A stretch of DNA of 7,482 nt from CAZJDV01 sp964544865 (GCA_964544865.1 CAZJDV010000106.1:1-7482), one strand, 5' to 3'. Positions 1 through 6,133 are shown, numbered from the stretch's first letter. A program made the numbers and translations. The notes: a model not told the origin generated them from the sequence alone.

Positions 1-108
1 GACGCCCGCTACGTGCTCTGGCTCGGCGAGCCCCAGGTAATCGACGGCTTCGTCGTCCCTTCAGACCAACCCGGCTTCGGCGTCACGCTGAACGAGGAGA
101 TGCTGTAG
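1..108 (+). CDS. Enolase-superfamily protein, C-terminal fragment (mandelate racemase/dehydratase type)
   Basis: Only the last 35 codons and the TAG stop (106-108) are in the window; the gene begins upstream of base 1. The tail contains IDGFVVPSDQPGFGVTLNEE, which follows the usual ending of mandelate racemase, galactonate dehydratase and related enzymes (a DG-x-V-x-VPD-x-PGLGVE-like stretch followed by D/N-E-E). Family knowledge: these are Mg-dependent enzymes that abstract the proton alpha to a carboxylate of sugar acids or 2-hydroxy acids. The metal ligands and catalytic bases lie outside the window, so substrate and exact subfamily cannot be judged. It runs in the same direction as the next enolase-superfamily gene, but a 240-bp gap with its own promoter separates them, so they are probably separate transcription units. 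Confidence 0.7.
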   Translation, partial: DARYVLWLGEPQVIDGFVVPSDQPGFGVTLNEEML

Positions 109-182
109 CCGTCGCCCCAGGCCGGCGCGACACGCTCCAGCTTCACGACCATGACCAGTGTGCGCCAGACCGCTGGGATAAA

Positions 183-218
183 GAGCCTTTGGCCAAGAAC
201 CCCACTTGGGACAGGCTC
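183..218 (+). other. Imperfect stem-loop between two enolase-superfamily genes
   Basis: GAGCCT (183-188) pairs with AGGCTC (213-218), and inside it CCAAG (193-197) pairs with CTTGG (205-209) around a 7-base loop; TTGG and GAC form an internal loop between the two stems. It lies 75 bases after the upstream stop and 40 bases before the -35 box. No T-run follows on either strand, so it is not a standard intrinsic terminator. It may end the upstream transcript in a Rho-assisted way or may have no function. The rest of 109-258 shows no gene. Confidence 0.35.
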
Positions 219-258
219 CGCCAGAGCGTATCTACGTGCCCTTCGCATTCGTTCGCCC

Positions 259-286
259 TTGACACCCCTCTGACTTTGACTACAAT
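259..286 (+). promoter_or_regulatory. Sigma70-type promoter for the NSAR/OSBS-type gene
   Basis: A perfect -35 hexamer TTGACA (259-264) is separated by 16 bp from a -10 hexamer TACAAT (281-286), which differs from TATAAT at one base. Transcription would start near 293, giving a leader of about 55 bases before the ATG at 349. In DNA this GC-rich the match is unlikely to be chance, and it lies directly upstream of a well-placed ribosome binding site. I saw no clear operator repeat overlapping it. Confidence 0.8.
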
Positions 287-337
287 TGAGTTGAGAAGAC
301 TCGGCGGACGTGCAATCGATCTCTAGCTCGCTCGGCC

Positions 338-344
338 AAGGAGG
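338..344 (+). promoter_or_regulatory. Shine-Dalgarno site fixing the start at 349
   Basis: AAGGAGG lies 4 bases before ATG 349. An in-frame GTG at 310 would add 13 residues, but it lacks such a site, and the added residues would precede the MRIDRLDVYH start typical of enolase-superfamily proteins. Confidence 0.85.
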
Positions 345-348
345 ACGA

Positions 349-1461
349 ATGCGCATCGACAGGCTGGATGTCTACCACGTGGCGATGCCCCTGATCTATC
401 CGTGGCGGACATCGTACGGCGAGGACTACGACATCCATTCTGTCCTGGTCAAGGCCACCAGCGGCGAGCACGTCGCCTGGTCCGAGGCTTGTCCGCTCCA
501 GGCCCCGCTATACCTACCCGAGAGCGTCCTGTCGGTGTTTTATCACGTCACCGAGTTCTTTGGCCCCCACGTCTTAGGTCGGGAGTACGACACGGCCGAC
601 GATCTGAACGAGCGGCTGTCGGTATTCAAGGGCAACAGCTTCGCCAAGGCCGCCATTGAGATATGCTGGTGGACGCTCCAGAGCCAGCTAACCGGTACTC
701 CCCTGCACCGGCTCCTGGGGGGCGAGACCCGAGAGGTTTCCGCCGGGGCCGACTTCGGCATCCAGGACTCCATCGACATGCTGCTGGGCAACATCCAGCA
801 GGCAGTCGACGCCGGGTTCCCGCGGATCAAGCTCAAGGTCGCCAGGGGATGGGACCTGGACATGCTCCGCGCCGTCACCGGCACGTTCCCGGACATGACC
901 TTCCACATCGACTGCAACTCCAGCTACAGCCTGGACGACCTGCCGTTCTTCAAGGCCATCGACGGCATGGGACTGGCCTTCATCGAACAGCCCCTGCACT
1001 ACGCCGACGTCCTCGACCACGCCGAGCTCGCCCGCCTCATCGAGACCCCAATCTGCCTGGACGAGTCCGCGTATAGCGTCAAGGCGGTGGAGCAGGCGAT
1101 CCAGGTCGGCGCGTGCAAGTACGTCAACATCAAGCCCGGCAGGATCGGTGGTCTGGCCAACGCCATCGCAGTGCACGACCTGTGCCAGAACGAGGGCATC
1201 CCCGTGTGGGTCGGCGGAATGCTGGAGAGCGCGCTGGGCGCCGCGCTGTGCGTCGAGGTGGCCACGCTGCCCAACTTCACCTACCCTGGCGACCTGTTCC
1301 CTTCCTCCCGATTCTACACCCAGGACCTTTCCGACCCGCGATTGGAACTGACGCCAGCGAAGACCTTTGAGCCGTTCACCGACGGTCTTCCCTCGCCGGT
1401 CCCGGAGCGTCTGGCGAAGCAGACCGTGCACTCGAAGACCGTCGTGCCGCAGGGCGGCTAA
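349..1461 (+). CDS. N-succinylamino acid racemase / o-succinylbenzoate synthase-type enolase-superfamily enzyme
   Basis: A 370-residue protein of normal family length. An N-terminal capping domain (about 1-125) is followed by the (beta/alpha) barrel. All catalytic positions are present: KLK at 161-163 (K163 acid/base), metal ligands D188 (HIDCN), E213 (FIEQP) and D238 (CLDES), and the second base K262 (NIKPGR). This spacing is almost identical to the Amycolatopsis NSAR (K163, D189, E214, D239, K263). R265 follows K262 at the place of the second-shell arginine linked to racemase activity. GGMLES (289-294) and the PNFTYPGD stretch are also typical of the NSAR/OSBS subfamily rather than of dehydratases. 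Family members racemise N-acylamino acids, make o-succinylbenzoate for menaquinone, or do both. No menaquinone gene is nearby, whereas an M20 peptidase lies downstream, so the racemase role is favoured by inference. It is cytoplasmic, with no signal peptide. Confidence 0.88.
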   Translation: MRIDRLDVYHVAMPLIYPWRTSYGEDYDIHSVLVKATSGEHVAWSEACPLQAPLYLPESVLSVFYHVTEFFGPHVLGREYDTADDLNERLSVFKGNSFAKAAIEICWWTLQSQLTGTPLHRLLGGETREVSAGADFGIQDSIDMLLGNIQQAVDAGFPRIKLKVARGWDLDMLRAVTGTFPDMTFHIDCNSSYSLDDLPFFKAIDGMGLAFIEQPLHYADVLDHAELARLIETPICLDESAYSVKAVEQAIQVGACKYVNIKPGRIGGLANAIAVHDLCQNEGIPVWVGGMLESALGAALCVEVATLPNFTYPGDLFPSSRFYTQDLSDPRLELTPAKTFEPFTDGLPSPVPERLAKQTVHSKTVVPQGG

Positions 1462-1467
1462 CGGGCC

Positions 1468-2214
1468 ATCGATGCATCTGCGCTCATAGGCTGCGAGTAC
1501 GCCGGCGAGAAGACCCTCGCCGGCGGAATCTCCAGATAGATTATAGCGGAGATTGGGGTCCCGTTCGTCCGATGGCACGACCACTACGTCGTGCCGCGCC
1601 TCGACGGGCACCTGGTCATCAGCGGCGAGGGTGAAACGCCGGTGCCAGGCAAGCAGATCTTTGACCTGAACACCGAGGCGGACGAAGAGCAGATAATGTC
1701 GCTGCGGCCCTCGGTCCTCGAGCAGCACCAGCGCCACATGATCTGGCGGTACCTGCACCCGGACATGTATCGGGAGGACGATGTCCTGTCCATCGACCAC
1801 TACTACGCCGACGCGGTTTCCGCCCCACTCTACTACGGCTACGGCGAGCCGGACTCCTTCGCCGACCGTCGCGAAAGGGCCCGCGCCTGGGACCGGGAGT
1901 TGCTGCTGCTCGCGCCCGGTACTGTGCTGGTGCTGCTGACCGCATCGGCCGAGGCCATCAGGGAGCGCATGCGCCAGGGTGTCCGAGCGTGGGACATCCT
2001 GAAACAGAGAGATGCACCGCTGGTCCTCTACCGCTTTCGCGCGGAGCACGACAGCTCCTTGCTCCACAACAAGATCGCCCTGGACACGGCCGGCGCCACG
2101 GCGGAGGAGACACTGCGCCGTTTCCTGGAGCTGATGACGCCCTTTCTGTCCCGGGCAGATCGCCGCAGGATGACCGGCCATGACATGCGGCCAAAAGCCA
2201 TTGCAGAAGTGTAG
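1468..2214 (+). pseudogene. P-loop nucleoside-kinase-like gene, disrupted at its 5' end
   Basis: An open frame of 207 codons from GTG 1591 to TAG 2212-2214 lacks the N-terminus of its family. Reading the same frame upstream through the stop TAG at 1537-1539 restores it: LIGCEYAGEKTLAGGISR, stop, IIAEIGVPFVRWHDHYV. That resembles a kinase Walker A region, where GCEYAGKTTLA would be expected. Three defects are visible: no ATG, GTG or TTG in frame between the previous stop (1459-1461) and the P-loop; a disturbed Walker A in which GEKT replaces GKT; and TAG where TGG (Trp) is likely. The rest is well preserved, including DHYYADAVSAPLYYGYG, the arginine-rich ASAEAIRERMR segment and a C-terminal LDTAGATAEETLRRFLE of the kind seen in thymidylate kinases. 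No Shine-Dalgarno precedes GTG 1591, and a product starting there would lack the ATP site. Recent gene decay and sequencing or assembly error are both possible; the substrate is unknown. Confidence 0.65.
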
Positions 2215-2249
2215 AATACAGTGGGCGCGCGTCGCGTCAAGGAGAGAGA

Positions 2250-3326
2250 ATGATAAATAGAGACCGCATCGTGACGACGTTTTGCGAGATGGTGTCCATC
2301 GACAGCCCTTCGGGGGAGGAGGACGCCATCGCGGCCGATCTTCAACACCGCCTTGAGGATCTGGGGCTTACCGTCCAGGCCGACGGGTACGGCAACCTGA
2401 TCGCCAATGAGGGCCGCGAGAGCCCGCTGCTACTGTCGGCGCACATGGACACCGTCGAGCCGGGACGGGGCATTATGCCGAGGGTCGAGGGCGACCGCAT
2501 CGTGGCCGACGGCACGACCATCCTCGGCGCCGACTGCAAGGCGGGAGTCGCCGCGATCCTTGAGGCCCTCCAGTCGGTCAAGGAAGACGGCGCTGCACAC
2601 ATCCCTATAGAGGTCTGCATCACTCGGGCGGAGGAGCCGGGCCTGCTGGGCGCCCGCGAGTTGGACTATTCCAGGATTACCGCCGCGGAGTGCATCGTAT
2701 TCGATAGTTCGGGGCCGCCCAGCCGCGTCATCTCCGCCGCTCCGACCTACGTCGGCTTTCAGATCGACATCCAGGGACGGGCCGCCCACGCCGGAGTGGA
2801 GCCAGAGAAGGGTGTACCTGCCATTCGCGTCGCTGCGGAGATCATCGTCCGGCTGCCACAGGGCCGTCTGGACGAGGAGACGACCTTCAACGTCGGCACT
2901 ATCGAGGGCGGTCAAGTGAGAAACGCGGTGCCGGAGCACGCCAGCCTGGTCGGCGAGTTTCGCACCACCAATTCCAAGACCCTCGACCGAATACAGCAGC
3001 AGTTGACCGGCGTCCTGGCCGAGGTCCGCAAGAAGTATCCGAACGCGGTCATTAACGACGACCGCACCACCGATTTCGAGGCCTACGTTTTGACATCTGA
3101 GGACAAAGCAGTGCGCCGGATCGACGATGCGATGCGGGCCGTGGGACTTGAGATGACAATGGCGCCTTCGGGCGGAGGCTCCGACGGAAACATCTTCCGG
3201 CAGAGGGGCATAGAGGCTGTCGTCGTCGGCATGGGAGCCGTCGGCATGCACACGCTGCAGGAGTACGTGAACATCCCCGACATGGTCGATACCGCCAGGC
3301 TGTGCGAGGCGCTGGTCAGGGAGTAG
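2250..3326 (+). CDS. M20-family zinc peptidase, PepT-like
   Basis: A 358-residue metallopeptidase starting at ATG 2250, with AAGGAG (2239-2244) 5 bases upstream. The di-zinc site is complete: H65 and catalytic D67 in SAHMDTV, bridging D95 in GADCKAG, general base E128 with ligand E129 in RAEEPGLLGA, D152 in FDSSG, and H334 near the C-terminus in GMHTLQEYV. The lid or dimerisation domain lies at about 168-280 and carries the conserved GRAAHAGVEPEKG (H180). SGGGSDGN (307-314) is typical of the tripeptidase T-like branch. Family members cleave small peptides or remove acyl groups from amino acids; which applies here cannot be read from the motifs. There is no signal peptide, so it acts in the cytoplasm. 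It lies 35 bp after the broken kinase and 77 bp before the LarA homologue, on the same strand, so cotranscription is plausible. A TAGAAT at 2212-2217 could be a weak -10 but has no partner -35. Confidence 0.88.
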   Translation: MINRDRIVTTFCEMVSIDSPSGEEDAIAADLQHRLEDLGLTVQADGYGNLIANEGRESPLLLSAHMDTVEPGRGIMPRVEGDRIVADGTTILGADCKAGVAAILEALQSVKEDGAAHIPIEVCITRAEEPGLLGARELDYSRITAAECIVFDSSGPPSRVISAAPTYVGFQIDIQGRAAHAGVEPEKGVPAIRVAAEIIVRLPQGRLDEETTFNVGTIEGGQVRNAVPEHASLVGEFRTTNSKTLDRIQQQLTGVLAEVRKKYPNAVINDDRTTDFEAYVLTSEDKAVRRIDDAMRAVGLEMTMAPSGGGSDGNIFRQRGIEAVVVGMGAVGMHTLQEYVNIPDMVDTARLCEALVRE

Positions 3327-3370
3327 GGGCTAGGGGCTGGGTGATAAGTGTTGGGTTATAGGGGTTGGGG
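3324..3370 (+). repeat. G-rich short direct repeats (TAGGGG units) in the M20-larA spacer
   Basis: TAGGGG occurs at 3324, 3331 and 3359; the longer units TAGGGGCTGGG (3331-3341) and TAGGGGTTGGG (3359-3369) differ at one base. The first unit includes the stop codon of the M20 gene. Six runs of three or four G lie on the + strand (3326-3329, 3333-3336, 3339-3341, 3353-3355, 3361-3364, 3367-3370). Loops are short except for one of 11 bases, so a G-quadruplex with one long loop is possible. The base composition differs from that of the coding DNA around it. Confidence 0.6.
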
Positions 3371-3392
3371 CAGACGGATAGGGTGATTCGAC

Positions 3393-3398
3393 GGGAGG
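3393..3398 (+). promoter_or_regulatory. Shine-Dalgarno site fixing the LarA-homologue start at 3404
   Basis: GGGAGG lies 5 bases before ATG 3404. The competing in-frame TTG at 3365 falls inside the G-rich repeat and would add 13 residues (start to REAW) that precede the family-like beginning MQVELAYGK. The ATG at 3400 is in another frame. Confidence 0.8.
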
Positions 3399-3403
3399 CA
3401 TGG

Positions 3404-4678
3404 ATGCAGGTCGAACTGGCGTATGGCAAGAGCGGGTTGACCATCGAAGTGCCCGAGGAGCCCACCACGGTGATCGAGCCGGCCTATCTACCCGCACTAC
3501 CCGACGTAGACACCGCGCTGCTCGACGCCATGCGGAACCCCATCGGCGCCCTATCGCTTCGCGAGCTGGCGAAGCCTGAGCAGACCGTAGCGATCTCCGT
3601 CTGCGACATAACGCGGCCGATGCCGTCCGCCACGGTCCTGCCCGTCCTCCTCAGCGAACTGGACCACGTCCCCCGGGAGCAGCTCGTGATCCTGGTCGCG
3701 ACGGGCACACATCGGGCCAACTCCCGCCAGGAGCTGGAGGCCATGCTCGGAAGCGACGTCGTTCGCGACTATCGGGTCATCAACCACAATGCCTTCGACA
3801 AGGAGTCCGTCAGACATGCTGGGGATACGCCTGGCGGCATACCCATTTTGCTCAATCGCCACTGGTTGGAGAGCGACGTACGGATAACCACGGGCTTCGT
3901 GGAGCCGCACTTTTTCGCGGGATTCAGCGGCGGGCCCAAGATGGTCGCCCCCGGCCTGGCGGCGTTTGAGACCATCATGGGTCTTCACAGCGCCCCGCTG
4001 ATCGGCCACCATGACGCCACCTGGGGGGTCACCGAGGGCAACCCCGTCCACGACGCCATCCGCCAGGTGGCGGTCCAGACCGGCGTCGACTTCAGCGTGG
4101 ATGTCACGATCAATCGCGACCGCCAGATCACAGCAGTCTACGCAGGGGAGCTCTTCGCCGTGCACCACACCGCCTGCCGGGTCGCCCGGCGGATCGCGAT
4201 GCGTCCCGTCCCTGAACCCTTCGACGTGGTCGTCACCACCAACTCCGGGTATCCCCTGGACCTGAACCTGTACCAGGCAGTCAAGGGGATGTCGGCCGCG
4301 GCCCAGGTAGCCCGCGAGGGCGGGACGATCATATGCGCCGCCGAGTGCAGGGACGGGATACCTGACCACGGCGACTTCAAGGAGATGCTCGCCTCCCAGG
4401 ACAGCCCGGAGGCCCTGCTGGAGATGGTCAACGCGTCCGGCCACGACCGCCACGACCAGTGGGAGGTCCAGATTCAGGCGCAGATACTGCTGCGCAATGA
4501 CGTGTACCTGAAGTCAAGCTACCTTAGTCCGGAGCAGGTCCGGGCGGCGCACCTCAAGCCGGCGGACGACATCCAGGCGACCATCCGGGAGGCCATCAAG
4601 CGCCACGGAACGCACGCCACGGTCTGCGTGCTGCCCGAGGGACCCCAGACGATTCCGTACGTGGGGACCGGGGGTTAA
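3404..4678 (+). CDS. larA: LarA-family nickel-pincer (lactate) racemase homologue
   Basis: A 424-residue protein of normal LarA length. The functional residues match those of Lactiplantibacillus LarA with nearly constant offsets: D68 and R71 in CDITRP (D72, R75), H103 in GTHR (H108), H169 in EPHFFAGFSGGPK (H174), K179 that tethers the cofactor (K184), nickel ligand H195 in GLHS (H200), and Q291 and K294 in YQAVKGM (Q295, K298). With every key position kept, an active enzyme carrying the nickel pincer nucleotide is expected. LarA homologues epimerise lactate or other 2-hydroxy acids, so the substrate here is not settled. Cofactor-making LarB, LarC and LarE are not in the window and must be encoded elsewhere. 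It follows the M20 gene on the same strand. Its TAA (4676-4678) overlaps the stop of the opposite-strand zinc-protein gene, with no visible terminator between them. Confidence 0.9.
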   Translation: MQVELAYGKSGLTIEVPEEPTTVIEPAYLPALPDVDTALLDAMRNPIGALSLRELAKPEQTVAISVCDITRPMPSATVLPVLLSELDHVPREQLVILVATGTHRANSRQELEAMLGSDVVRDYRVINHNAFDKESVRHAGDTPGGIPILLNRHWLESDVRITTGFVEPHFFAGFSGGPKMVAPGLAAFETIMGLHSAPLIGHHDATWGVTEGNPVHDAIRQVAVQTGVDFSVDVTINRDRQITAVYAGELFAVHHTACRVARRIAMRPVPEPFDVVVTTNSGYPLDLNLYQAVKGMSAAAQVAREGGTIICAAECRDGIPDHGDFKEMLASQDSPEALLEMVNASGHDRHDQWEVQIQAQILLRNDVYLKSSYLSPEQVRAAHLKPADDIQATIREAIKRHGTHATVCVLPEGPQTIPYVGTGG

Positions 4679-4923
4679 GGGCAGGCGGACGCTTCGGCCA
4701 TTCTGCCCTCTTCGATGCACGAGGCGCACATGAAGCCCTCCTCGCTATCCAGAGCGACGCCACGAGGCACATTACGCTTCCGGCCGCAGATGGTGCAAAC
4801 CATCGATTCCAGCGGCGCCTTGCCCCGGTTGCTTGGCTCGCCCGCGTGTCCACGAAAGCCCTGGTAGTCGGGGTCCAGGCCCTTCATGGCCTCGAATCGC
4901 TCGCGGTCCTTGCGTCGACTCAT
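4675..4923 (-). CDS. Small four-cysteine zinc-binding protein, function unknown
   Basis: An 82-residue protein starting at ATG (4923 down to 4921), with a modest AGGTG site upstream. Two cysteine pairs, C43-x2-C46 (CTICGRKR) and C66-x2-C69 (CASC), are 19 residues apart and should form one zinc ribbon. The first 36 residues are charged and rich in Arg and Lys (MSRRKDRERF), as in proteins that touch nucleic acid or the ribosome. Low chance of being a frame artefact: the cysteine spacing is ordered, the start is sensible, and it is the only convincing frame here. It is codirectional with rplL, 117 bp downstream of it, so it may be read from the ribosomal operon. I do not recognise a named family. 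Its stop overlaps that of the convergent LarA-homologue gene. Confidence 0.75.
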   Translation of the reverse strand: MSRRKDRERFEAMKGLDPDYQGFRGHAGEPSNRGKAPLESMVCTICGRKRNVPRGVALDSEEGFMCASCIEEGRMAEASACP

Positions 4924-4976
4924 CGTGCACCTGGTTTCGCCGCCCGCGACGCCGGGAGACCGGTCGTGGGCCTCTG

Positions 4977-5001
4977 TGGTACCACCCCCATGGCGGTACC
5001 A
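4977..5001 (-). other. RNA hairpin downstream of rplL
   Basis: In the - strand transcript TGGTACCGCC (5001-4992) pairs with GGTGGTACCA (4986-4977) over 10 bp around the 5-base loop ATGGG. One pair is G-U, which pairs only in the - strand RNA; on the + strand the same position is an A/C mismatch, so the hairpin belongs to the rplL-side transcript. It begins 39 bases after the rplL stop. No T-run follows, so it is either a non-canonical terminator or processing site, or a structure guarding the rplL 3' end. Confidence 0.5.
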
Positions 5002-5040
5002 TCAAACTGGGCTCTCGAAAAGGCGGGCTTGACTCAGGAC

Positions 5041-5418
5041 CTACTCGACCGCCACAACCGCGCCGGCCTCTTCGAGGGCGCTCTTGACCTTATCGGCGTC
5101 CTCCTTGCCTATTGCCTCTTTGACAGCGACAGGGGCGCTCTCGACCAGCTCCTTCGCCTCTTTCAGGCCCAGGGTGGTCACGGTGCGAACGGCCTTGATT
5201 ACGTTAATCTTCTTGGGGCCGATCTCCTTGAGGACCACGCTGAACTCGGTCTGCTCCTCTTCCTCGACGGCGGCGGCATCCGCCGGGGCCGCGGCCGCAA
5301 CCGCAACAGGGGCCGCGGCGCTGACTCCGAAGCTGTCCTCCAGCTCCTTGACCAGGTCCGCCAGGTCCAACACCGACATCTGCTTGATCGCGTCCAGTAT
5401 CTCTTCTTTGGTCGTCAT
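5041..5418 (-). CDS. rplL: Ribosomal protein bL12 (L7/L12)
   Basis: A 125-residue protein of normal length with the standard three parts: an N-terminal dimerisation and L10-binding domain (1 to about 33, MTTKEEILDAIKQMSVLDLA), an alanine-rich acidic hinge (about 34-56), and the C-terminal factor-binding domain (about 57-125, FSVVLKEIGPKKINVIKAVR and LGLKEAKELVE). As dimers on L10 it forms the flexible stalk that recruits and stimulates the GTPases EF-G, EF-Tu, IF2 and RF3. Start ATG at 5418-5416 has AAGGAG 7 bases upstream. It follows rplJ by 55 bp, the usual order, and is expected to be translated in excess over L10. The hairpin at 4977-5001 follows its TAG stop. Confidence 0.97.
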   Translation of the reverse strand: MTTKEEILDAIKQMSVLDLADLVKELEDSFGVSAAAPVAVAAAAPADAAAVEEEEQTEFSVVLKEIGPKKINVIKAVRTVTTLGLKEAKELVESAPVAVKEAIGKEDADKVKSALEEAGAVVAVE

Positions 5419-5473
5419 TGCCTCGCTCCTTCGTGTGCGTTACCGTCCAGGTCCCGCCTCGGCGCTCGATTTC

Positions 5474-6007
5474 CTATTCGCCGTCCTGCGCGCCCGCCTG
5501 TTCGATTCGTCTCTGAATGACCCTCGCCAACGATGCCACCGGCGCGTTCAGCACGTAGGCCAGGCTTGTAATTGGGGCCTGGAGCTGACCGAGCAGGTTT
5601 GCGATAAGCTGGTCCTTCGATGGAAGCGCCGCCAGGCTCGCTACCTCTCCCGCGGAAAGGGCGCGATCCTCGAGAATTCCGCCCCTGATCTTGAGAGTGG
5701 ACCGCGTACTCGAAATGAACTCGGCCAGCGCCTTTGCGGGCTCCACAGGGTCCTCGAATCCGAAGGCGATCCCGGTCGGCCCTTGGACGATGTCCTTTAC
5801 CGCCGGTTTGCCGGCCGCGTCGGCCGCCAGGTAGGTGATCGTATTCTTCACAACTCGAAAGGTCACTCCACGTTGACGAAGGGTCCGCCGCAGCGTCGTC
5901 ATCGCGTCGACCTTCAGCCCGGTATAGTCGGCCACTATGGCCGCGGTGCAGGTCTCGAGTAGTTTCTGAATGTCCTCGACGCCTTTTAGTTTTCGATCAG
6001 TTGGCAC
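5474..6007 (-). CDS. rplJ: Ribosomal protein uL10
   Basis: A 177-residue protein beginning VPTDRKLKGVEDIQ, read from a GTG start at 6007-6005. The rRNA-binding N-terminal domain is clear (IVADYTGLKVDAMTTLRR, then FRVVKNTITYLAA and VQGPTGIAFGF), as is the long C-terminal helix that carries L7/L12 dimers (about residue 135 to the end). L10 anchors the stalk on 23S rRNA and, as the L10-L12 complex, commonly represses its own mRNA. An open frame extends upstream to 6154, but that part runs through the leader RNA and gives a low-quality sequence, so the GTG is preferred. The gene is preceded by a 229-bp spacer holding an L10-type leader and a terminator, and followed by rplL. Confidence 0.95.
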   Translation of the reverse strand: MPTDRKLKGVEDIQKLLETCTAAIVADYTGLKVDAMTTLRRTLRQRGVTFRVVKNTITYLAADAAGKPAVKDIVQGPTGIAFGFEDPVEPAKALAEFISSTRSTLKIRGGILEDRALSAGEVASLAALPSKDQLIANLLGQLQAPITSLAYVLNAPVASLARVIQRRIEQAGAQDGE

Positions 6008-6012
6008 GTCAC

Positions 6013-6018
6013 CACCTC
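6013..6018 (-). promoter_or_regulatory. Shine-Dalgarno site fixing the GTG start of rplJ
   Basis: GAGGTG (- strand, 6018-6013) lies 5 bases before GTG 6007-6005. A pyrimidine run CCTCCTCCC on the same transcript (6060-6052) is complementary to such sites and could mask it; that pairing is only a possibility. Confidence 0.75.
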
Positions 6019-6104
6019 GAAAGTTCTCGTTTGCGTTCCTCGCCCGGGTTCGGGAGGAGGATAGCCTATTGCCCTGCCGTCTTCGCCGCACCGGACGGCC
6101 ACAC

Positions 6105-6133
6105 AAAAAATCCCCGGGCCACAGACCCAGGGA
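6105..6133 (-). terminator. Intrinsic terminator (attenuator) in the rplJ leader
   Basis: In the - strand RNA CCCUGGGUC (6132-6124) pairs with GGCCCGGGG (6120-6112) around the loop UGU. That gives nine pairs, two of them G-U, and an outer U-A pair (6133/6111) adds a tenth. UUUUUU (6110-6105) follows immediately. This is a textbook Rho-independent terminator, placed about 98 bases before the rplJ start and about 104 bases after the rplA stop. Its position at the end of the L10-type leader implies controlled read-through rather than a simple operon end, since rplJ and rplL have no other evident promoter. Confidence 0.88.

Noticed and set aside
310..348. Longer NSAR/OSBS-type protein starting at GTG 310.
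   Set aside because: The extra 13 residues are not family-like, and a strong ribosome binding site directly precedes ATG 349.
688..2181. Very long open frame on the - strand (497 codons) opposite the NSAR/OSBS-type and kinase-like genes.
   Set aside because: Its translation has no domain character and runs antisense across two genes; open antisense frames are common in GC-rich coding DNA.
2200..2224. Promoter for the M20 gene using TTGCAG and TAGAAT.
   Set aside because: The hexamers are only about six bases apart, and no -35-like hexamer sits 16-18 bp before TAGAAT, so at best this is a weak isolated -10.
4925..5040. Possible T-box leader upstream of the zinc-protein gene, because the - strand contains GGGGGTGGTACCAC, reminiscent of the T-box bulge sequence.
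   Set aside because: There are only 117 bases between rplL and the gene, with no room for a stem I and specifier loop, and the gene is not an amino acid or tRNA-charging gene. The match is explained by the GGTACC hairpin.
4846..5962. + strand open frames opposite rplL and rplJ.
   Set aside because: They are shadows of the ribosomal protein genes with low-complexity or arginine- and serine-rich translations and no plausible start sites.
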